The notes: generated by a model from the sequence alone, not told the origin. Positions 44,473 to 55,987 are shown, counted from the first letter of the stretch. The stretch: DNA of 64,000 nucleotides from Isoetes taiwanensis (GCA_021234155.1 JAJEKV010000482.1:62001-126000), one strand, 5' to 3'. Translations and numbers: made by a program.

Positions 44473-45260
44473 TTGCAAGGAAGCAAGGACAGAGAAAGAA
44501 GGGAGGCTTACGAGAAATTTAAGAAGGAAGGCAACCTTTTATACTATAAGGATAAGCTTTGTGTCCTAGAAGTATCAGAAGTAAGGAAGTTGATCCTCCA
44601 CGATACTCACAATAGCCCTATAGCCGACCACACAGAATTTATGAAGACATACTTCAAGATAAGAAGTAGCTATTTTTGGCCTAGCATGAAGAAGGACATT
44701 GTAAGTATATTCGGGAGTGTCAGTTATGCCAGCAGATAAAGGCAGAGCAACTTCGAATTCCAAGGGCTCTTGAACCATTGGCGATGCCAGACGCCAAGTG
44801 GGAGATGGTGAGTATGGATTTCATCACGGGTCTTTCTCGAACATCTAGGGGCCATGATGCTTTGATAGTGGTGGTTGATAAGTTGTCTAAGATGGCACAT
44901 TTCTTGCCATGCAAGACCACAAATATAGCCCTAGATACAACCTTGCTTTTTGCCAAGGAAATCTTTAGGTTGCATGGGATGTCTAGTCATATCAGATGGA
45001 GACTGAAGTTCATAAGTGCATTTTGAAGAGACTTCTTCAACACCATTGGGATGAAGCTTTGTATGAGTACAACTTATCATCCACAAACCAATGGTCAGAC
45101 GGAAAGGAAGAACATGATCTTGGAAGATATGTTGAGGCATTATGTCTGAAATAAGCAATCAAAGTGGGAGGACTATATCTACTTGGTTGAAATTGCATAT
45201 AATAGTACCAAGCAAGAGTCATCTCAGATGTCTCCCTTCATAATCAATTATGATTATCAA
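44473..45260 (+). pseudogene. Chromovirus integrase
   Basis: 44,473-44,739: ILHDTHNSPIADHTEFMKTYFKIRSSYFWPSMKKDI, the HHCC zinc-binding part. 44,778-45,026: WEMVSMDFITGLSR (first catalytic Asp) through VVVDKLSKMAHFLPC and IFRLHGMSSHI. The expected SDRD is lost (reads RWRLKF). Frameshifted remains of TYHPQTNGQTERKN follow near 45,070-45,110. Confidence 0.82.
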
Positions 45261-45364
45261 TGTCTTACACTAGATACCTGGCGCAATCCTGTGTCAAATA
45301 TAGAAGTATCTCAATAGTTGTTGGCAGATATATGCAGCAATGAGCGGAAGAGGACCGAGGTTAT

Positions 45365-45870
45365 TTGCTCACAGCAAGAAGCCGTCAGAAAAGCTTGGCA
45401 GATAAGCATAGGACGGTAAGAGATTTCAAGGTGGGTGATAATGTATGGCTCAAGATTAAGGTCAAGCAAGCCAAGCTCAGAATTGGGAATTGCAAGAAAC
45501 TTGCTCCAAGATGGTTGAGGCTTTTTCAGATTGTGGAGCGAGTAGGGAACCAATCTTATAAGCTTTACTTACCTGCTCTTCTGAAGGTTCATAAGGCCTT
45601 CCACGTGAGCCTACTTAAGAGGCATATCCCAAACCCAGAGGAGGCTTTAGAGACTCCAACCTTGTTGGAAATGACTGAGGAACAAATTGAAATAGTTCTC
45701 GAGTTGATTCTTGATAAAAGCATTCATTAAAACAAGAAGGTCTCAATTTCTTTAATACTTGGTCAAGTGAAGGGACTTGCTAGTGGAAGACGCAACGTGG
45801 GTATTGAAACAAGATTTAGAGAAGCAATACCCACAATTTATGGAGCAGTTCGACGACCAAGTCATCTCCA
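45365..45870 (+). pseudogene. Chromovirus integrase C-terminus and chromodomain
   Basis: 45,365-45,730 reads FKVGDNVWLKIKV, KLAPRWLRLFQIVERVGNQSYKLYLP and VHKAFHVSLLKRHIP, the GPY/F module. A chromodomain follows (EIVLELILDKSIH, then out of frame ATWVLKQDLEKQYPQF near 45,810). The chromodomain would steer integration to marked chromatin and defines the chromovirus branch. Confidence 0.82.
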
Positions 45871-45979
45871 AATTAGTCGACACCAACCTATTAGGTGGTC
45901 TTAGCTTAACTTGTATGCCTTAGTGCTTAAGTGCAGAAGGATTCTAGTCTAGTTAGGATGTATACGTAGAAATCTTGGA

Positions 45980-46640
45980 GTGTGGGCGATGATGAGATCT
46001 CCGTAGGATGTTCTCTAGGCCAGTACACACCTGGAGTGCGCATGACTTAGAGGGTCATGTGAGAAGAGCGCATGATCATGGGCGATGATGGGATCGTCTT
46101 TGATGTTCAAATCTTCAGAGCCATGATGCACTGTGGGTGTACATGACCGAAGGAGTCATATACGAGTAGACACGGGATAGTGGGCGATGATGGGATCATC
46201 GTTAGGATGTTCTCTATGCCACAATGCACGGCATGCGCGCATGACCATAAGGGGGTCACGATGAGGTAAGCGTGATCATGGATGATGATGGGATCATTGG
46301 GGATATTCCCTAGCTTAAATCTTTAGGGTTATGATGCATTGCGGATGTGCACGACCGAAGGAGTCATGTACGAGTAGACACGGGATCGTGGGCGATGATG
46401 GGATCATCGTTAGGATGTCCTCTATGCCACGATGCACGACATGCGCGCATGACCATGGGGGGTCACGATGAGATAAGCGTAATCATGGCTGATGATGGGA
46501 TCATTGGGAATGTTCCCTAGCTCAAACCCTCAGGGGCATGATGCATTGCGGGTGTGCATGATCTAGGGGATCATGTACAAGGTAGCACTCGATCATGGGG
46601 GATAGGATTGTCTTAAACGATCCTTAAGCTCAAATCCTAT
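45980..46640. repeat. ~100-bp tandem array with alternating units
   Basis: Seven GGGCGATGATGGGATC-type starts at about 45,984, 46,080, 46,182, 46,280, 46,390, 46,487 and 46,597. Spacing alternates between ~97 and ~106 bp, giving a higher-order period near 207 bp with two unit types (one with CGTTAGGATGTTCTCTATGCC, one with TTGGGGATATTCCCTAGC). It follows the chromovirus end and may be part of its 3' region. Confidence 0.85.
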
Positions 46641-47410
46641 GGGCCCTGGAAAAACTGGCTGTCTAACTTGGTCCATAGGGTAACTCACTATTTCGGATGA
46701 CATGGCAACATTGAATCACCATTCTGGAACCTTTATAGTGCCAAAACGACAAAACACCTGGGTTTCTAAACGGTCGCCCTCAGGACGCTTCGCAATTTGA
46801 CATATTCCCCCAGACCGATCTTCAATTTATTTGGACCTGCTAGAAGGAGGGTCCTCGAACGCAAGATTCAATGGTCAGATAGGGAAACCGAGCTTTGGGA
46901 GGATGGGAATTAGCGTATGCCCCCTCGAAGGAGCGCTTCCAGGATAGGCTACCTCGAGAAGTTTTTTAGAGTCCATCTCCTGGAGTCCGAACTCTTCTCC
47001 CTAGCGAGGCAGCCCCAGAAAGTCCTGGACTTGTTTGACTTTGGGAGGGGCGCCAGCTCCGTTGCCCAACAACAAGCTGCCCTGACCGTAATAATGCTAA
47101 CTCTTCAATTTAAACCTCATCCAAAAATTCTGAAAATTGTCCTGTACGCTGATGATGTCGTAGAAAGATATTTGATAAAAAAATCTGAATTTTATTTGAT
47201 ACTATGCATTAGTTAAAATTTGGGAAGCATAAAAGCAAAAAAAATGCATAACTAAAAAATTATGTATCGAACAAAGGTGAAATTCTAGCATGGGGTGCAG
47301 CATGACGGTCCAAACACAAGAAAAAAAGTGCACTAGCAGATGCAATATTTATGCATGAGAAAATAGCTCCAAGTTTAACAAACGTGGTTAAATGACGTCA
47401 CGATGTCGTT
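46641..47410. other. No supported gene
   Basis: A GC-richer frame at 46,917-47,216 reads 99 residues (MPPRRSASRIGYLEKFF...) but matches no family I know and ends in AT-rich sequence. I do not call it a gene. Confidence 0.35.
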
Positions 47411-48010
47411 TAATGACGTTATGTCGACGTGTAGCAGAACACGGCGACATGCCAATGTGGCATGTCTGCAAGCCACGAGGCCGACTTGGCCACGTTAGAT
47501 ATCCTAGACGTTATTTAACGACGTTATGTCGACGTGACAGAACACGACGGCATGCCACCATCGCATGTCAGCAAGCCACGAGGTCGACTTGGCCGCCAAA
47601 TATTCTAGACGTCATTTAATGGCATCAAGTCGATGTGGCAGAACACGGCGGCATGCCAGCGTGGCATGTCAGCAAGCCACGGGGCCGACTTGGCCATGTC
47701 AAATATCCTAGACGTTGTTTAACGACGTCATGTCGATGTGGCAGAACACGCCGACGTGCCAGCATGGCATGTCAGCAAGCCACAAGGCCGACTTGGCCAC
47801 GCCAGATATTCTACGTCATTTAACGACGTCATGTCGATGTGGCAGAACACGGCGGCGTGCCAATATGGCATACCAATTAGCCACACAAGCATGGTCGACA
47901 CTTCAAATCTAGCCTTGTCATTTAATGACATCCTCGTGGTCGTTAATGATGAAAACGTCTTTAAACGACGTCGATGTCGTTAAAACACGTCTAGATGACG
48001 TTTAATGACA
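47411..48010. repeat. ~100-106-bp tandem array rich in ACGTC
   Basis: Five units start at about 47,413, 47,519, 47,618, 47,722 and 47,823 with GACGTyATGTCGAyGTG, then CAGAACACGGCGGCATGCC and GGCATGTCAGCAAGCCAC. A decayed tail to 48,010 keeps the ACGTC words. TGACGTCA/GACGTC is the core recognised by TGA-type bZIP factors; binding here is speculation. Confidence 0.88.
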
Positions 48011-49000
48011 CGTTGACATCGTTCAACCATGCAGACCCCTTGTAATGATCTAATAACATGCAAAACTTTATTGATTGGTTCTCCGTTGAGTGCCTATACT
48101 TGTAGTGCCCTCGATACAAGTATTATAGATGCATTACATCGTCTAGTAGTATTACAATGTGCAGAAAAGTCAACATTGACATTTTGCATGCACATCCCAA
48201 ATTATAAAGGTTATAAAGTCAACATCTGCTCTTATATATTTGTATGCTTTGACGATGTCTCGCCTTTGAAAACTCTTTGTGGCTACTTTTGGTTTGAGAG
48301 AAATACTTTTAGCCACACATTGCATATTTTAAGCTTTTAATAAATCTATTAACAACAACAACAATAATCAACAACATGAATTGTCCCATATTTATTATTC
48401 TTGCCAATCTTGTAACATAGTTCTTGTAAAGAGCAAATCAAACATGAAAATGAGATCTACATTATAGAAGAGTGGTTGACATTAAGGGGTTTCTTTATAG
48501 AAAAGGAAAGAAATAAGAACCATTTAAACTCATGCAACAGTCGTAAGGCTCGAGGGCCATGAGTACTTTAAAACAGAACACGAAAGTCTTTTTTTATATC
48601 TTAGAAAAAAAGCTTGAAACAAGGGCCATTTTTGGATCCCATATAACTTATACAAGGGGTCCTTTTTAGATCCCATATCATGTACACTTTGACAAAATGG
48701 TTCAATATAGAACCAGAAAATGCAAGGCAAGTTGGAGTTGATAGGTAAATTTGACTTCTCGAATAAAGAAGGGAGGGTGCAAAAAGGATTGTGGCAAACA
48801 TTGGAAGCTCAATAATCCAAGCCAATTGTGAGGCTGGAAAATCAAAGTCTATAGGAAACAAAATACCAATAATGGATTGCAATCTATGAACATGTTGCAA
48901 ATGTTCCATGAGATGTAAAAGAGGCCATTTGATAGAGGTGATCTTGATGAAGGAACCCTTTGGTTCTGCAGCAAGAACATGTAGGAGAAGCACAATTCGA
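48011..49000. other. No supported gene
   Basis: AT-rich. A 168-codon minus-strand frame (48,601-49,107) overlaps the IDA-like gene on the same strand in another frame and has no recognisable domain. Confidence 0.4.
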
Positions 49001-49249
49001 TCAATTTCCGCCGGGGCTCGGGCCGGATGGCGGAGTGGAGACTTTTGGGAGCATGGCGAAAACTGAAGCATTATATGCAGCTGCAAATGAGAGTATAGGG
49101 GGATCAAGGGGGATAGAAGCCTGCTCTTTACTATTATTCACACTCTGCAAAACCCTCATACTTCCTTGATCCAATCTGCAGCACTGAATCTGCTGGATCA
49201 ACAAAAGGGCTAAGAAACTGGCAAACAAGAACCTGACTCTCTGATCCAT
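49001..49249 (-). CDS. IDA-like secreted signalling peptide precursor
   Basis: 82 residues, intronless. I chose the Met at 49,249 because it starts a clear signal peptide (MDQRVRFLFASFLALLLIQQ, likely cleaved after QCC). A start 29 codons upstream would bury it. The C-terminus ends FAMLPKVSTPPSGPSPGGN-stop. IDA/IDL precursors are ~77-100 residues and end in a conserved LPKG...PPSxPSxxxN block whose mature 12-mer activates HAESA-type receptor kinases in organ separation and root emergence. The PPSGPS core, the preceding F-x-x-LPK and the final Asn fit. The usual RHN end is GGN here, and CLE or PIP-type peptides are alternatives. The open frame and full length argue that the gene is intact. Confidence 0.72.
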   Translation of the reverse strand: MDQRVRFLFASFLALLLIQQIQCCRLDQGSMRVLQSVNNSKEQASIPLDPPILSFAAAYNASVFAMLPKVSTPPSGPSPGGN

Positions 49250-49813
49250 CACTTCAAATTTTCTAAAATCACCCAATTCAAGTAACAACAGATGCAGAGT
49301 CTTATCACCCAACAGATTATCCTTTGTATCTGTCACAGATCAACAAAAACTGCTAGTATTTTGAGAAAGTAACAGATGAAGAAGTAGTATTTCTGACAGA
49401 TCTATGAGGAGTATGTGTAGTAAATGAAGCAGATATCGTATTAATAACCCAAAGGGTCCGTCATATCGTGCAGGTTAGTTCTAGGAATCATTCTAGCAGC
49501 TGTGTTGACATTTCTGGTCAATATTCCAACAGTGGATGTTGCTGGTCCGAAGGCACGATATTTGATGGATATTTGTTTGGGTAATCCCATGTTGATTTGA
49601 ACGTAAAATACGCGGAGAGCTGGCACTAAATGAATGTTTAGGGCTTCAAATCAGACGAGACCAGTGTGGCGTATTTTCAAAGGCTTGCATACAGAATTTA
49701 GGTTTTGAAATCGGGCCAGTTTGATTGGCATTTTGGTTCCAATTTATTCTAAGTCTTTGCCGCAATTGCCTTCTCATCTTCCTTCATCCATTTTCTTTAG
49801 AGTGCTTATTCGG
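49250..49813. other. Upstream of the IDA-like gene
   Basis: Presumed promoter on the minus strand. No TATA box stands out. A 61-codon minus-strand frame at 49,441-49,626 (MPALRVFYVQINMGLPKQ...) looks protein-like but I cannot assign it. Confidence 0.35.
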
Positions 49814-49886
49814 TTCCCTGTTTATCCGGTGGCTGCTGCGACCGGCTGGCGGGCAGCTGGGAGTAGCTCACCGGATAAACAGGGAA
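49814..49886. repeat. Perfect 18-bp inverted repeat with GTTTATC core
   Basis: TTCCCTGTTTATCCGGTG (49,814-49,831) and its exact inverse (49,869-49,886), loop 37 bp. Same GTTTATC/GATAAAC core as the palindromes at 56.3-56.7 kb. Confidence 0.93.
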
Positions 49887-50235
49887 TATGCCATTCCCCT
49901 ACAATATAGACCTTGGAAAGGGTTTTTTTAAACCAACATTCGGCACTAAAGACAGAGGTTTAGGATCCCTCATGCACAAAAGTATGGCGGCATGGAATGT
50001 GGGAAGCTTATTTCAGGGGCACCACGACCCGGCGGGGGCCGGGTCTAGAATCGGTCTGGAGCTAGGAGCGGGCCTGGGATCCTTGAGCCATTTTCCATTC
50101 CGGAGGCGGAAGCACCGATCCCACCCAAATCAAAGTCCCCTCTCCAGGGGCCAAATTGGGCGCCCACCCAATTTCCCCCGAGAAGACAGGCTTGAGGGGA
50201 GGGAGTGTCAACAAGAAAGGTTAAAGTATACTTAC

Positions 50236-50652
50236 AGAATGAGGTCCACCAAGGGACCGTCCGCGTTTGCCCTTCTTCGGCTTCCCGTAAAATGCCCATT
50301 GGTTTCGAAGTTGTTGAACTTCTTCAAAGAAAAATTCTTCATATATAGTCTTCTTTGTGATGTCATTATTCTCTTGGCTCACCCGAACGTACTCAGTAGC
50401 TGTAAGATTTCCTGCTAGCACCCGCCATTTCCTTTTGGCGTAAAAAAAGAATATGAGTTCTGCGAGGTGCTTTCTTTCAGGCGGCCATGCCAAAGCTTGG
50501 GTAACAAGCAGTTGAGCCACTATTGTGGTATGGTTGCCATTCACAATCCAGAACTCTGCATCTTTCAAATCTGTCGCCTTCTTCCACTCTATGGCCCGTC
50601 CAGTCTCTGGGTCGAAGGGCACGACATTAGCACAAGGCAGATGCATTTGATG
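50236..50652 (-). pseudogene. Unassigned spliced exon with NGNHT motif
   Basis: A 137-residue open segment bounded by an acceptor-like TTTATCAG (near 50,653) and a strong donor TCT^GTAAGTAT (after 50,236), so it is an internal exon of a minus-strand gene. It reads VPFDPETGRAIEWKKATDLK, AEFWIVNGNHTTIVAQ, AELIFFFYAKRKWRVLAGNL and ends in a Lys-rich GKPKKGKRG. The NGNHT following an Asp/Lys-rich stretch recalls ParB-like nuclease domains (xGxHR), but that is weak. No neighbouring exon is recognisable, so it may be a transposon-borne or truncated gene. Confidence 0.45.
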
Positions 50653-50699
50653 GCTGATAAATTATTCATACAGAGTGTCCAAGCCATGTTGTTAGTGAA

Positions 50700-53600
50700 G
50701 AAAAAGACTCGGAAATGTTATCTTTTTAGCCTTAGGTTTTGATCCCCAATTATTTTTAGAGGTGAATTTTTTTTAATCCTTAGGTTAATCTATTCATAGG
50801 CTATTCAGTAGTGGCTCTATCGTAATGACTTACTCAAGACCATTACTGCTCTTAACATGAAACTCCACTCATCCATTGGTTCTAGCCATTCTAGCTAGTT
50901 GCATTTAACATGCGAATTTCCAAGTTCATTTATCAAAGAAGTTCCCACCAAATTTTCAGTGCAGCCAAACACTAAAGCACCATATCACTTCTATATATAA
51001 TATTGACTGACATGATGACCTATTGTATTCTTATATGGCCAAGGCTGAGAATTTTAGCTAGTCCTTTCGGAATGCTTTCCATGTAACTACAATCCTCTAC
51101 ACGTTTATTGTAATGTATATTGAATTCAAGGCCTCATGGTACCTAGCCACTATACCAAGGTAACTTACTACTGCCGACACGTATTGACAAAATCAATTCA
51201 CATGTATATTGCCTCTTCTACTATTATAGAAAAACCTATCCAATATGTCAAGGTAGTTTTCGATTGCAGGCACGTATTGACAAATTCAATTCACATGTAC
51301 CGTATCGCCTCTTCCCACTACTAAAGAAAATAGCACTCTCATCTCAAAGTTGGAGTCCACGATTTGATAATATATTAGTCAAAGAAGTGCACGTTTATCA
51401 AATATGTTAATAATCATATGGTCACAAGCATAGTTAAACATGACATCTTTACTTTTTAGAACTTGAAAAGCCCACCAACTTTTGGACAATACATGTTTCT
51501 ATTCTATAAAAGAATTATTTTACCTCTAATGCTTTTGGGCACTTATTGTCAAATCTCGTATTTCAGGAGTGTGTATGCTTTCTATATAAAGGAACGTCTC
51601 TCTGTTTGATATTCCTTGTGTGGAAACAACGCCGACATTCCTTGTGTGGAAACAATGCCAACGCCATTAGGCGGAGGCATTGTTGACACACAAAGAATGT
51701 CTAGTACAGAGACATTCCCTTTACATAGAACCAACTTGGGTTGCGCTTTACGGGCAGTCAAATTTTCTTGGAGCTCTAGAATGAAAGGTAAGATCTTGAG
51801 AATGAGCGGTAAAAGCTTTAGAATCACAGGTAAATGGTCCATAAGGAAAGGTAAATGTTCAAAATCCTTCAGAATGTAATGTAAATCCAAGAACCCGGTG
51901 TCCAAATGTCCAAATGTCCCAGAAAATTTTGAACAGCAAAGAGAGCACTGGTTCAGGAAAAGAGGCTAGCACACGTGGCGATGCTTGGTTGGACATCGGG
52001 CCTGTATGGAAGGCAAGTGATCTTTATGCCTTACACTGGTGACTCATCGTGAATTTTTTTAGAGCCAAGGATAAAAATTCTGGTCTCGTATTCCCCCTTT
52101 TACGTTTTTGCCTTTAATTCTCATATGATTATTTGGAGAGCTACTGATCGTTGTGAATTTGCAGATTTGTTTAACGTTTGTGGTGATGGCAGAGTGCAGG
52201 ATTTGTTTAAGTCTTGTGGAAAGATAGGTACGACATGCAGGAGGGAGAGGGAAAGGCTTTTAACAGAGTCAACGTAGTTTCAACAAAATATGTATGCCAA
52301 TGCCAGCGGATTTTGGCAGCAGGCAAGCAGACTTTGGCAAAGCCAGCGGATCTGCAGCAGGCAAGTTCTCTTTTCATCTTATAGAAGATTTAGGGGAGGG
52401 TGTCCACCGGCTGCGTACTTAAGCGTAAAAGTTATATAGCAGCAAAATAAGTAGCTTCCAAGCCGTGTAAGCCACACAGGAACATGACCAACAAGATAAT
52501 ACTCGTGGCAAGCTTTGTTGCATACCAAGCTGGCAATGCCAACTCATCTTATGAAGTGCCAAAGTGGTGGGGGTACATGCACCACCAAGGCTAAGCTGGC
52601 AGCCACATAGACTACCGGGGTAGCCATTTAAGGCTGCTACTGATAATTCCTAGGCAAGGACTGAAATTTTTTATTTTTTTGCTGGGTAATGTTCGTTAAT
52701 CTTTCAAGCAACCCATTAACAGCACAGACAACCAGTAGATTGTTAAAGAATTACTATAACAATGCTTGAATCTGCTTTGAAATTAAGAGTAACAAGAGTT
52801 TTTTCAATTTCAATGGAAAAATTGAGAATTCACGAAACTATTAAATATCTTGCATTTTGTTGGGTTAAAGGGCAGCGTGGGACAAGGACACAAAGAACCG
52901 CGATAACACGCACACACAACTACATTATTATTTATAACACGTAACTTATAAAAGGAATTTAACATATTTATTTGAAGCATCTTTTCTCAAAGTGATATAA
53001 AAATGCATGGGTCTAAAAAGCCACTCGATCTTTGTCACACTTTCTAAAATAGAGTATGAGGAGACAATGGACCAATAAAATATTGAACTATAGGCCAAAG
53101 CGCAATACAAACAATGCAGCCATGTTAAGAAGCGGCAAAAGGCGGGCAAAAGCAAAGCCATGTCAATCACTTATGACAACCATAAGATCGAGAATGAAAT
53201 GCTCTTTAGTGCAACGGAAGAGCTTATGTGTCAAACCGAACTAAGACCCAAGTCTAACAGAGGCAAAAGAAGAGGGACAAGACTCGCTATACCTCTTTGA
53301 AATAGACATGTCTATTAAAGGAGTGGCGAGGTCTCTTGAAGGAAGAACATAACGAAAAGAATTCTTGGGGCTAAGATGGAATAAAGCCATAACAAGAACC
53401 TAATCCAACAGAGGAACACGTTGACCTTCTCTTTGACTAATGCAAAAGTGTTTTTCATCAAATTGGTCCAATGATATTAATCGACCATACTAGCAAGCTT
53501 GAACAAGCCGATAAAATACACGTATTACTTCAACAGGATGATTCCAAAGTCGAGGAATTCAGGGCAAAAAGTTTCTCCAAACTTTAGTTATCGTGGATTT

Positions 53601-54190
53601 CTATATAAGTAGAACATGGGGACTTAAGCCTAGACCATTAAACTCGAGCAGGAAAACATACTTTACTTCCCATAAAGTATCATAGAAAACATCAAAGCGG
53701 TGCGAGTTTATGCTTGTACAAAGTCTCGTGAACTACAAGGCAGTTGACCTTACGGAGGAAGTTGAATAGAGTCTTAAATAAAATGGCCAAGAGCCTAACT
53801 TTTGGCGGTTTAAATACGTTAACCTCACAGAATCGCCAAAGATATCCGGGAAGAACAAGAACTTGTTGCCACATTCATAATAGGGAGGATTGTTTTAAGC
53901 AGCATTCACTTGCCCAATTGCTTATGCAGGAAACAACTACCTTCTACTTAGCATTAAGAAAGATAGCAACAAAGCCATAAAATATCTTACATTCAGTAAC
54001 AAGATTATGAATTCGCTCTTCTTGTCTGAACCAGTAGCAACAATGGCATCTGTGTACAAGCTGTAGCTTGTTGGTCAAGTAAAAAAAAGAAAAGAAATAC
54101 AAACATTCGAGTTTACCAGTGAAGGAAATCCAATCCAACTGGAAAAACAACCACAAAGAGAAGGAAAAGTTGATAGTGCCGGATTTGAAT
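50700..54190. other. Long intergenic stretch, no supported gene
   Basis: AT-rich sequence without recognisable domains or transposon ends. Holds the 93-bp duplication at 51,158-51,340 and short repeated phrases at 51,605-51,665 (ATTCCTTGTGTGGAAACAA twice). Frames up to 107 codons lack family resemblance. Confidence 0.45.
51158..51340. repeat. 93-bp tandem duplication
   Basis: Both copies contain CACGTATTGACAAA (from 51,178 and 51,271), TCAATTCACATGTA and CGCCTCTTC/TGCCTCTTC. About 85 percent alike by eye. Confidence 0.8.
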
Positions 54191-54660
54191 AATCAGGAAG
54201 GATCAGATGAACAATGCCTGGCTATGGTCCTGTAATATCTGAAGAAAAAAATACTCCTGGCTCCTTGTATGGTATCTAGTATGTTAACATCTGGAAGGTA
54301 AATCCCTGTTCCTAGTGCAGAAGGGTCACCTGCAAAAAGAATCAATAGCTTTTCATTACACAAATTTGAGACAAAACCGATTCTTATATGATCATATTCA
54401 GCACATACCAAGACCAATTTCTTAAACTAAAACGGCTTCTAAGTTGTGGCAAAACCGACGATCAAAAACAAACTAAGAAACAGCCACCCAGCCGTTGCTA
54501 AGACGAGCAGATGTGAGTATGGCATACGCAAGCCCTCTCTGGCTATGGCACAAGCTATGAAACCGGAGCCCTCTCTGGTCGCCACAGGAGCCGCATCAGC
54601 ATCATCCTTCACCAAAATCGTAATAGAAACCCTAAGAAACCCTTAGGAGCCAATCCGCGT
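54191..54660 (-). other. Possible minus-strand gene remnant
   Basis: An exon-like segment around 54,267-54,330 has a good acceptor (TTCTTTTTGCAG) and reads GDPSALGTGIYLPDVNILDTIQGA. Upstream (54,440-54,640) a 66-codon frame reads GSGFIACAIAREGLRMPYSH then a hydrophobic LLVLATAGWLFLSLFLIVGF, a likely membrane segment, after a TAGGGTTTCTTAGGG leader typical of plant 5' UTRs. That frame has no clear ATG. I cannot name it. Confidence 0.25.
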
Positions 54661-55640
54661 GCGCCAGAACCAAAAATCATGGCTGCCAATGGGCGGGCGC
54701 CGCGAATGGCGACCCTCCCCTATAGAACATTTATTATTTTTCTCATTTAGAGTTTTTCTCCTCTGTCCATAAGTAAAAAGAAGCATTTCTTTGCGTTTTT
54801 TTGAAGGTAGCACATCCTATTGGATCTCTGGTGATGATGATATCTCACTAAGCAAAATTTTGTGACTACGGACTTGCATGCTTCCTCCCTTTTGCATTTA
54901 TGTGTGGTCGATCGAGTCTTGAATCAAGAACATGGCATTAAATTGGTAGGAAATGGTTGTATTGCTGAGGACGCTTCTGAATCCAAACAAATTAGTTGGA
55001 AGGATTTACTATTACATCCTGCCTAAGGTATAACCAAGTGATATATAGAGACCAAGTAGGAAGCACCTTGAAAGATGGCTTTGAAACTATAGTTTATTTT
55101 TACTATTTGGAATATTTTATATTTATGTGTAGCCTGCTGGAACTATTAGGAAGGGGTACTTGCTAAGCACCCATTTTTGTCTGCTTTTAGATATCCATGC
55201 AACGAAGCTATATTTTCCTTTGTCCTTAACATGCCAAAATATTCATAATTGCATGTAAGTTTTTGCATTTACATGACTTGAATTGCATAGTTTTTTCATG
55301 TGCATTGAATGTTTACCAAATCCATGCTTTCTTAGTTTATTGGATTTGGACTTCTGGAAGATGCTTGTTCATATATTAGACTGCTTATTTTTGCTTTAAT
55401 GATTCATCATTTTAGTGCTTTGCCATGATTTTAGGAGAAATTTTGTGTGTTTTAGTGTATTGGCTAAATAGTCTTAAGAATGGATCGATTGGAGATGCAA
55501 CTTCCCTGTAGCAGAGGGGACCAGAAGGAGCGCTGAATGGATGGAACAGAATTTTCTCTTGTAAAAAAGAGGACTTTTGATGGGAGGACGTTATGTGAAC
55601 ACGACAAATTGAATATTGTTGCACAACAAAGTAGCCTACA
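54661..55640. other. No gene seen
   Basis: AT-rich, short frames only. A poly-T near 54,792 and 55,741 and otherwise ordinary sequence. Confidence 0.4.
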
Positions 55641-55647
55641 ATTCTTG

Positions 55648-55887
55648 TAGCCGTAAAGGACGGCTGGGCCCAATCCAGCCGTCTCATCCAATGAATAAGT
55701 GACACGTGTCGCTTTTTCTTTATCTGAAAAACCGTGTAAGTTTTTTTTCTGTTCATTCCGCCGCTTTTACTCGCATTCCGCCGCTTTTACTGCCTTTCTG
55801 GCTTTTCTTACCTGCTTTTCTTGATATTTTCACCTGGATTTTGACACGTGGCACAGCTGGATTGGGCCCAGCCGTTCTCTACGTTAG
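55648..55887. mobile_element. MITE-like element with CACGTG-bearing ends
   Basis: Inverted ends of ~31 bp. The left core ACGGCTGGGCCCAATCCAGC (55,659-55,678) and its exact inverse (55,856-55,875) extend outward imperfectly (CGTAAAGG / CTCTACG). Each arm is followed inward by TGACACGTG. Interior pyrimidine-rich with CCGCCGCTTTTACT twice. The target duplication is not clear. Confidence 0.65.
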
Positions 55888-55890
55888 GTG

Positions 55891-55987
55891 AAAGCCCCTC
55901 CGGGCTTGATTCCGGAGGGTCAATCAGGCCTCCGCGCTCCACGCATCGGCCAGCTTTTCCCTCCGGAATCAAGCCCGGAGGGGCTTT
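55891..55987. repeat. Perfect 29-bp inverted repeat
   Basis: Arm 55,891-55,919 (AAAGCCCCTCCGGGCTTGAT and on) is exactly inverted at 55,959-55,987; loop 39 bp, GC-rich. It begins 4 bp after the MITE above. Confidence 0.95.

Larger units (their letters stand above)
42183..45900 (+). mobile_element. Ty3/gypsy chromovirus pol, decayed
   Basis: Protease, reverse transcriptase, RNase H, integrase and a chromodomain-like C-terminus in the gypsy order, broken by many stops and frameshifts and by a MITE at 43,168-43,489. The left edge starts in the protease with no gag. The LTRs are not seen beside it, though an LTR with primer site lies 6.5 kb upstream in the same orientation. Confidence 0.88.

Noticed and set aside
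48601-49107. 168-codon minus-strand frame
   Set aside because: Overlaps the IDA-like gene on the same strand in another frame; no domain.
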